Part shown: piece by piece, positions 34,614 through 39,431 of the stretch
Numbering within the stretch: the stretch's first letter is position 1
How the letters are laid out: each line of letters starts with the position of its first letter
Assembly: GCA_020629635.1 (NCBI GenBank)
Contig: JAHDCX010000001.1
Span: 594,204-633,634, forward strand
From: Acidimicrobiales bacterium
Lineage (GTDB): Bacteria; Actinomycetota; Acidimicrobiia; Acidimicrobiales; SHLQ01
DNA length: 39,431 bases
Reading direction: 5' to 3'
Notes under the pieces: model-generated
Seen by the model: the letters and a program-made list of their open reading frames with translations, nothing else
Database searches by the model: none
What the model was told of the DNA's origin: nothing
Program-made: the position numbers and the translations under genes

Positions 34614-34686
34614 TCCGGGGTAGCTCAGCTGGCAGAGCAACTGACTGTTAATCAGTGGGTCGTGGGTTCGAGCCCCACCCCCGGAG
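34614..34686 (+). tRNA. tRNA-Asn (GTT)
   Basis: 73-nt cloverleaf: acceptor TCCGGGG/CCCCGGA, D arm GCTC-AGCTGGCA-GAGC, anticodon stem-loop ACTGA-CTGTTAA-TCAGT, T arm GTGGG-TTCGAGC-CCCAC, discriminator G as expected for tRNA-Asn. CCA is not encoded. Confidence 0.95.
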
Positions 34687-34759
34687 CGAAATCGGCGGCG
34701 ATGGAAGCGCCCCGGCAGGTCAGCGGAGCTCGCTGAGCGTCAGGCCGACACTCTGCGAT

Positions 34760-34978
34760 TCAGCCGAAGAGCGCCCAGGCGGCGCCGGTCATCGCCACGA
34801 AGCTGGCAACGCCGGTCAGCACGAAGGGAAAGAGCGGGTCCTTCACGAACGCTTCAGTGGTCGTGTAGCGCTTGGCCTCAGCGGGTTGGACGGTGGTCGA
34901 CGGGGTGGCCGCGTCGACGGCGTCGGCCTCTGTTGGCTCGATTTCGGTTTGCAGCCCGAAGGGCGCCGTCACAGACAC
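34760..34978 (-). CDS. Small tail-anchored membrane protein, unknown
   Basis: A 72-residue protein starting at a GTG preceded by GGAGGAAAA, a strong ribosome-binding site that supports it being real. The N-terminal ~48 residues are soluble, rich in Ala, Thr and Glu; one hydrophobic segment, FPFVLTGVASFVAMTGAAWALF, ends the protein, so it is probably tail-anchored. No family recognised. It lies just after the tRNA-Asn gene on the opposite strand, and its upstream region carries several inverted repeats. Confidence 0.68.
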   Translation of the reverse strand: MSVTAPFGLQTEIEPTEADAVDAATPSTTVQPAEAKRYTTTEAFVKDPLFPFVLTGVASFVAMTGAAWALFG

Positions 34979-35003
34979 TTTTCCTCCATGGTGATGCTTC
35001 GTT

Positions 35004-35100
35004 GGTGTATCGACACCTGAAGCGATCTCCTGAGCCGTGAAACTACCCTGTGTCCACGTTGCGTGGGCAAGGGGGCGGTCGATGTCACATGATTGACATC
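35004..35100 (-). promoter_or_regulatory. Inverted repeats upstream of the small membrane protein
   Basis: Three dyads lie in the 185-bp gap between 34978 and 35164: GATGTCA-CATGAT-TGACATC (35081-35100), a perfect 7-bp operator-like palindrome; CCACG-TTG-CGTGG (35054-35066); and GGTGT-ATCG-ACACC (35004-35017), in the likely leader. TAGTTT on the minus strand, near 35043-35048, is a candidate -10. I cannot assign a regulator to the TGTCA-N6-TGACA site. Confidence 0.42.
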
Positions 35101-35163
35101 AAGTGGTCGTGACAAGTGGGTGAGAACACCCAGCGCGCGGACCTTCTGACGACTTCGCGTCGC

Positions 35164-35736
35164 TCAGATGAGTTCCTCGCCGAGCCACACGGTCGCTCGG
35201 TCGAGGAGATAGTCGCTCACCGCATGGCAGCGATCGAGCACGTCGCAGAGGTCGTCTTCGCCGAGGTAGATCCGCGAGAGGGGGAGCTCGACGCGAGCGA
35301 CGACGTTGAGGGTGCGTTGCGGAGCGTCGGTGACGGCAGCAAATCCGTCGACCGCCGAGATGTCGAGAGGCAGTCCTGGACCGCCAACACCGGCAAGATC
35401 GGTCGCCAGCAGAAGCAGATCGGGGGACTTGGCGAGCGGCGGGAGGCTCCAGGTGAAGAGCAGCGGAAAGCCCAAGTCTTCGGACGGCGCATCTTCGGGA
35501 TCGGGGAGTGCATACACCTCGTCCTCGAAGGCGAGCATCACGCGGGGGTCGATCTCGAGCGAGAGATGCAGGTCGAGCGGTCCACCGCAGGCATGTTCGG
35601 GGTGGAGGTCGACCTCGAACGCCTGACGCATCGAATAGGTCTCGACGAAGTGCCGCTCGTCGTGCACATGGAACCCGTGGTGGGTCGCATGGTCCTTCAG
35701 GTCGGTGATGAACCCGGCGATGTCGATGATTGCCAC
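35164..35736 (-). CDS. Unknown protein
   Basis: A 190-residue acidic soluble protein with no signal or membrane segment. Features: a His-rich N-terminal stretch (DHATHHGFHVHDERHF), HPEHACGGPLDLHLSLEIDPRV, and alternating strand-like segments. Start is the GTG at 35736; no good ribosome-binding site is visible and a shorter form is possible. It is divergent from the IMPase-like gene with an 88-bp gap. Codon third positions are GC-rich, so I consider it real. Metal binding by the histidines is only a guess. Confidence 0.6.
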   Translation of the reverse strand: MAIIDIAGFITDLKDHATHHGFHVHDERHFVETYSMRQAFEVDLHPEHACGGPLDLHLSLEIDPRVMLAFEDEVYALPDPEDAPSEDLGFPLLFTWSLPPLAKSPDLLLLATDLAGVGGPGLPLDISAVDGFAAVTDAPQRTLNVVARVELPLSRIYLGEDDLCDVLDRCHAVSDYLLDRATVWLGEELI

Positions 35737-35824
35737 TACGGTGCCTTGCCACAGGGTCGGATCGATTGGTGCGGTGCGACACTACCAACTCACCCTCCCC
35801 GCGGCACATGAGGAGCCCACGCGG

Positions 35825-36577
35825 ATGAACGATTCACCTGCGCATCGCCAGGCGCTCGCCGAGATTGTTGATCTGGCAGGCGCTCGCTTCGCCGAAGTCG
35901 CCGAGCGAGAGGCCGAGGGGAGTCGTCCGGGCCAATACGGCCTCGACCTTGCCGTCGATGGGCCGGTCGTCGAGGCCTTGCTTGCCGCCGGCTATGGCGT
36001 GCTCAGCGAGGAGGCGGGAGAGGTGGCCACCGATCGAGGGCTGATCGCGGTGGTCGACCCGATCGATGGATCCACCAACGCCTCGATTGGGTTGCCCTGG
36101 TTTGCGACAAGTGTGTGTCTGGTCGACGATGACGGCCCGCTGGTCTCGGTCGTCAAGAATCATGCGAGCGGAATCGTGTGGGACGCGATCAGAGGCGGTG
36201 GCGCCCGCCGGTCTGGAACCGCCCTGAGGGTGGACGCGACGCGTCGAGGGCCCATCGTCGGGGTCAACGGGGTGCCTCCGGACGAAGGCCCGTGGGCGCA
36301 GTTCCGCTGTTACGGCGCTGCAGCACTGGACCTCACGGCTGTCGCCTCGAATGTTCTCGACGGTTACGTCGACTTCGACTTCGAGGCACACGGTGTCTGG
36401 GACTATCTCGGCGCCGCACTCATCTGCGACGAAGCCGGGGCGATCATCGCAGACGCAGAGCGACGTCCGCTCACGGTGCTGGAGCACAGCGCTCGCCGCA
36501 CGCCTGTTGCGGCGCGGGACGCAGCGTTGCACGAAAAGCTCATGGAGTGTTGGGCAAACGCACGCGACACTCGATGA
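35825..36577 (+). CDS. Inositol-monophosphatase-family phosphatase
   Basis: A 250-residue protein with the family metal motifs: SEEAGE at residues 61-66, DPIDGST at 78-84 and GVWDYLGAALICDEAGA near 195-211. The family hydrolyses inositol phosphates, fructose-1,6-bisphosphate or PAP; the substrate here is not evident. I chose the ATG at 35825 after GAGGAGCC; the frame is open further upstream but that part does not look like IMPase. Its stop overlaps the RCC1 gene (ATGA). Confidence 0.88.
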   Translation: MNDSPAHRQALAEIVDLAGARFAEVAEREAEGSRPGQYGLDLAVDGPVVEALLAAGYGVLSEEAGEVATDRGLIAVVDPIDGSTNASIGLPWFATSVCLVDDDGPLVSVVKNHASGIVWDAIRGGGARRSGTALRVDATRRGPIVGVNGVPPDEGPWAQFRCYGAAALDLTAVASNVLDGYVDFDFEAHGVWDYLGAALICDEAGAIIADAERRPLTVLEHSARRTPVAARDAALHEKLMECWANARDTR

Positions 36578-38205
36578 CCATGCGTAGCCGATTCGTTGCC
36601 CGAATACTTTCCCGCGGCGCCGGCGCCGTTCTCGCCGTACTTGTCGCCTCCACGACATTGGGGGCGTTGGGTGCTCCAGCTGTTGAGGCAGGGCTCGGAG
36701 ACGGGCGCGTGTGGGGCGACAACCAATTCGGTCAGCTCGGAGATGGGACCACGATTGCGCAGACGCAACCGGTGGCGGGGCCGAGCGGATCGCTCGACCT
36801 TGCCGGCGGACGCCACCACGTCGTCAGCGTTGCCGCCGACGGCACCGTCACGGCCTGGGGGTGGAACGGCTTCGGTCAGATTGGCGACGCGACCGTGATC
36901 GACCGGCTGATCGAAACGACGGTGCCCGGGGTCCGAGGCGCATCCGCGGTCGGTGCGGGCCACTATCACTCGCTCGCCGTCGTCGATGGTGCCGTGTGGG
37001 CGTGGGGTCGGAATGCGACCGAACAGCTCGGACAGGCCGCCCGATGGGCACAGCCGGAACCCGTCGAGGTTGTCGGCGTTGACTCGGCGGTGATGGTTGC
37101 GGGAGGACGCGAACACTCGATGGCCCTTTTGGCTGACGGGTCGGTCGCAACCTGGGGCGGCAACCGTGTCGGCCAACTCGGCGACGGCACGCTCGAGCAA
37201 CGAGCTGCGCCAGCCGTGGTCGTCGGCCTCGACGACGTGACCCACATCTCCGCAGGACGCATCCACAGCCTGGCCTTGCGGGCAGACGGCACCGTCTGGA
37301 CGTGGGGCGACAACACCTACGGCCAGCTCGGCGACGGCACGATCACCTCACGGTCAACGCCAGTTCAGGTGACCGGGTTGTCCGACGTCGTCCGGGTCGA
37401 AGCATTCGGCTTCCATTCGGTCGCGCTGACCGCAGACGGGACCGTGTGGGCATGGGGGCGGAACAACCTCGGCCAGCTCGGCGACGGCACCGAGACGCAG
37501 CGAACCTCACCGGTTCGGACCGACGTTCCGCCGGCGATCTCGATCGGTTCGGGCCGGGACTACGCGATGGCGGCGACCGCAGATGGCACCGTCTGGACGT
37601 GGGGTCGGAACGATCTCGGCCAGTTGGGTGACGGGACGTTCGTCGATCGAACGACGCCCGTAGCAGTCGAGATTGGCGAACTCGTCGAGGAGCTCGTCGG
37701 AGGTCGTGACTATGTGGCAGCCCGCCTCGGAGGTGATGTGGCACCGCCTCCGCCGCCTGCCGGTCCCATCTGCGTGGCGGACGTGATCGGATCAGATCTC
37801 CACTTCGCGTGGAGTGACGGCCTTGGCCGAGCGGTGCTTCGACGCGCCGGACGATGGTTCGCCACGCCGGGCGAAGTCACCGAGTACGTCGCGTCGGGCC
37901 GAGCGGCCGATCCGGGACCGTGGTTGGTTCGGCTACGCGCCGACGGCATGGTTCGTGACGTCGAGTGTGTCGTCCAGGGCGAACCTCCACCGGCCGGCCC
38001 GTCCTGCACACTGACCGTGATTGGCGCCGATGCCGTTCTCGAATGGGACGGCGATCTTCCCTCCGTCAATCTGCGGCGAAACGGATCCTGGCTTGCGACC
38101 CCACCTGATGGCGCCACCTCGTGGACCGTTTCCGGTGGCGCCGGAGACACCTACGTCGTTCGGTCTCGAGACGCGGGCGTGCGTACGGACCATGCCTGTG
38201 AGTGA
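36574..38205 (+). CDS. Secreted RCC1-repeat protein with paired C-terminal domains
   Basis: A 543-residue exported protein. Signal peptide at residues ~1-39 (RILSRGAGAVLAVLVASTT, ending VEA-G). About seven RCC1 repeats follow, with cores such as VWGDNQFGQLGDGTT, VWTWGDNTYGQLGDGT and VWAWGRNNLGQLGDGT, likely forming a beta-propeller. After a Pro linker come two similar ~70-residue domains, each starting PxC and ending with a second Cys, probably disulfide-bonded Ig-like modules. Bacterial RCC1 proteins are usually extracellular and of unknown function. The ATG overlaps the IMPase stop; ATG at 36580 is also possible. Confidence 0.87.
   Translation: MTMRSRFVARILSRGAGAVLAVLVASTTLGALGAPAVEAGLGDGRVWGDNQFGQLGDGTTIAQTQPVAGPSGSLDLAGGRHHVVSVAADGTVTAWGWNGFGQIGDATVIDRLIETTVPGVRGASAVGAGHYHSLAVVDGAVWAWGRNATEQLGQAARWAQPEPVEVVGVDSAVMVAGGREHSMALLADGSVATWGGNRVGQLGDGTLEQRAAPAVVVGLDDVTHISAGRIHSLALRADGTVWTWGDNTYGQLGDGTITSRSTPVQVTGLSDVVRVEAFGFHSVALTADGTVWAWGRNNLGQLGDGTETQRTSPVRTDVPPAISIGSGRDYAMAATADGTVWTWGRNDLGQLGDGTFVDRTTPVAVEIGELVEELVGGRDYVAARLGGDVAPPPPPAGPICVADVIGSDLHFAWSDGLGRAVLRRAGRWFATPGEVTEYVASGRAADPGPWLVRLRADGMVRDVECVVQGEPPPAGPSCTLTVIGADAVLEWDGDLPSVNLRRNGSWLATPPDGATSWTVSGGAGDTYVVRSRDAGVRTDHACE
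36703..37740 (+). repeat. RCC1-encoding tandem repeats visible at DNA level
   Basis: About 150-bp units inside the RCC1 gene. The blocks near 37285, 37435 and 37580 share long near-identical runs (for example GGCCAGCTCGGCGACGGCAC), so some blades arose by recent duplication or are kept alike by conversion. Confidence 0.75.
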
Positions 38206-38235
38206 CCGATGCCGGGAGGGGATGGTCGGGCCCGG

Positions 38236-38829
38236 TCAGCCGATCTCGAGCCGGAAGGCTTCGATCGGCCCGTAGGCGGACGTGCGCCGCATGTCCGACC
38301 CGTCCAGATAGCCGATGCGGGGGAGCAGCACGGCCGCTACCTCGGGTGCCTCGACCACGCTCAGGTCAAAGAAGACCGTTGTCTCGTCGCCCGAAACGGA
38401 CTTCGCGGTCGCTTCGATCGTCGTGTCGCCGTCGAGGACGAACCACGATTCTTCAGCCAGCACCTCGGGCTCTCGGCACCCGGACGGGTGTGAGCCCAGC
38501 CGAATGTCCGTCGGCCGGATCGTGATCGCGGCGACGTCGCGCCGCACTTCTGCTCCCACGACCTCGACGGTCATGAAGACGCCGACCGGATCGCTTCGGC
38601 TTTCGATGCAGGGGAGTGGGACGACCCGGCTGGACACGAGTGACTCACGTTGCAACGTGGTGAGCGAGCGGAGTTCGGAGAGGTCGACCAGGTCTGCGGG
38701 CAGGCGACGCTGCAAGAGGGCGGCATCGAGGTCCCCGGTCGTCGGTGAGGCGTCGTCGCGAACCAGGACCGAGCCGACCGCGAGGGCAGCCGCGATGACG
38801 ACGGCGGCGATCATGACGGTTCTGGACAT
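38236..38829 (-). CDS. Exported or membrane-anchored protein, unknown
   Basis: A 197-residue protein. A hydrophobic N-terminus (MSRTVMIAAVVIAAALAVGSVLV) is a signal peptide or anchor, followed by a mostly strand-like domain with two cysteines (LPCIES, SGCREP) that could form a disulfide. I use the ATG at 38829, which has AAGGTGG upstream; a GTG three codons earlier is possible. It converges on the RCC1 gene with a 30-bp gap. No family recognised. A SAF-like or Flp-related link was considered and is not supported. Confidence 0.6.
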   Translation of the reverse strand: MSRTVMIAAVVIAAALAVGSVLVRDDASPTTGDLDAALLQRRLPADLVDLSELRSLTTLQRESLVSSRVVPLPCIESRSDPVGVFMTVEVVGAEVRRDVAAITIRPTDIRLGSHPSGCREPEVLAEESWFVLDGDTTIEATAKSVSGDETTVFFDLSVVEAPEVAAVLLPRIGYLDGSDMRRTSAYGPIEAFRLEIG

Positions 38830-39057
38830 CGACGCCACCTTGACACGCTCGGACGGAATCCTGGAAGGGATGCAGGTTGAGAACCGGCCTGGTGGGCAGC
38901 CGATTCCCCGACCGACGCAGAACGGCGGAGGGAACGACGTGGGCGTTCTGGGACAGCTTTCAAACCCTCACCGGAGACTCTGGCAAGAGCTCACTGAGTA
39001 GCGCAAGGTGGCGCTTACCCCCCCGCCCCGAATCAGAACCCGCTCTCCCCACTCAAA
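38830..39057. other. 228-bp stretch without a supported gene
   Basis: Between the exported-protein gene and the IS end. It must hold the promoter of the minus-strand gene. AGCGC-AAGGTG-GCGCT (39000-39015) is a small dyad. I see no convincing ORF or RNA. Confidence 0.5.
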
Positions 39058-39431
39058 GGGACTGTCGCAGGGTTTGTGTAAGTGGGGTGGTCCTGACTGG
39101 TCCGTGTGCTGAGTGTGCGGGCCGGAGAGGATCATTCCTGTGACTATTTCTGAATCCGCTGCTTGCCGATGTCGACACTGCTGTTGATGGCGTGCAGCGT
39201 CAATCGATCGATCTTGACGATGTTGCCGCTGGCCTTGTGGAGGCGGCCCGTGCCGATGGGGTCGCGTTGACCGGCGATGACGGCTTGTTGGCTGGTCTGG
39301 TGCGTCGTGTGCTCGAGGAGGCCTCGATGTCGAGATGACTGATCATCTCGGCTACTCCCCGCACGCGGTCGAGGGCCGGGGCAGCGGCAACAGCCGTAAC
39401 GGCTACTACTCCAAGACGGTGCGCACCGAGG
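39058..39431 (+). mobile_element. IS256-family insertion sequence, left part (cut by window)
   Basis: GGGACTGTCGCAGGGTTTGTGTAAGTG at 39058-39084 (27 bp; key features GGGACTGTCGCAG and TTTGTGTAAGTG) resembles the terminal inverted repeats of IS256-type elements in actinobacteria. A transposase reading frame follows about 80 bp inside. The right end, and so the target duplication, are beyond the window; CACTCAAA just outside could be its left copy. Confidence 0.75.
39140..39431 (+). pseudogene. IS256-family (Mutator) transposase, frameshifted and partial
   Basis: The N-terminal part of an IS256 transposase, in pieces. GTG ACT ATT TCT at 39140 looks like a start, but the conserved protein continues in another frame from ~39159 (LADVDTAVDGVQRQSIDLDD, ending LVRRVLEEA) and shifts again at 39323, where GCCTC lacks one C of the expected GCCCTC, to LDVEMTDHLGYSPHAV and GRGSGNSRNGYYSKTV. 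The last two strings are IS256 signatures. Two frameshifts within ~170 bp suggest an inactive copy, unless they are sequencing errors. Confidence 0.75.

Noticed and set aside
36178-36573. Upstream extension of the RCC1 frame
   Set aside because: The extension overlaps the IMPase gene in another frame and is Arg-rich; the signal peptide begins only at 36574 or 36580.
36703-37740. CRISPR-like repeat array
   Set aside because: The repeats are in-frame coding units of RCC1 blades with variable spacing, and no cas genes are present.
39323-39329. Programmed -1 frameshift in the IS256 transposase
   Set aside because: No X-XXY-YYZ slippery heptamer is present, IS256 elements normally use a single frame, and a second shift lies upstream; a one-base deletion is simpler.

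Overview
This is a GC-rich chromosomal segment with many GTG starts and start/stop overlaps (ATGA, GTGA, TGATG). The housekeeping gene order is that of actinobacteria: comEC-holA, rpsT, lepA, hrcA-dnaJ-rsmE, phoH-ybeY-CorC-era, uppS-recO, glyS, dnaG-rpoD. A BldD-type regulator, a gram-positive-style Tad/Flp pilus locus without a secretin, and apparent leaderless promoters (TAnnnT 6-7 nt before start codons) point to Actinomycetota. Class Acidimicrobiia is my best guess, by inference only.

Layout. 1-4143: comEC (open at the left edge), a small coupled ORF, holA and a pore-loop channel, ending convergently over rpsT (minus). 4503-9151: lepA, hrcA, dnaJ, rsmE. 9286-9828: a BldD-like regulator with an intact cyclic-di-GMP signature. 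9835-17244 (minus strand, read right to left): a Tad pilus locus, CpaB-like, TadZ-like, TadA, TadB, TadC, a pilin-like peptide, three TadE/TadG-like proteins and a LysM membrane protein. 17289-18885: a small excisionase-type HTH regulator divergent from the Tad operon, a protein with two possible Sm-like barrels, and a Tat-exported beta-sandwich protein. 18924-22454: phoH, ybeY, a CNNM/CorC-like protein and era. 22504-26420: an ABC exporter pair and a convergent DinG-type helicase, separated by a perfect 21-bp inverted repeat. 26484-34426: uppS-recO, glyS, a double GNAT, dnaG-rpoD and a betaine-type binding lipoprotein. 34457-34686: two divergent tRNA genes (CAT and GTT anticodons). 34760-38829: a small membrane protein, an unknown protein, an inositol-monophosphatase-like enzyme coupled to a secreted RCC1-repeat protein, and an exported unknown. 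39058 to the end: the left end of an IS256-family element with a frameshifted transposase.

How it fits together. Most of the window is a translation, replication and RNA-quality backbone. The Tad island sits inside it, between rsmE and phoH, and is bracketed by two putative DNA-binding regulators. The promoter-proximal one (17289) has 10-bp-phased repeats in the 44-bp divergent spacer. The other is the BldD-like protein, convergent with the last Tad gene. A c-di-GMP-responsive, surface-attachment module is the most interesting hypothesis here; the sequence shows the parts but not the regulation. I saw no CRISPR array, rRNA or prophage.
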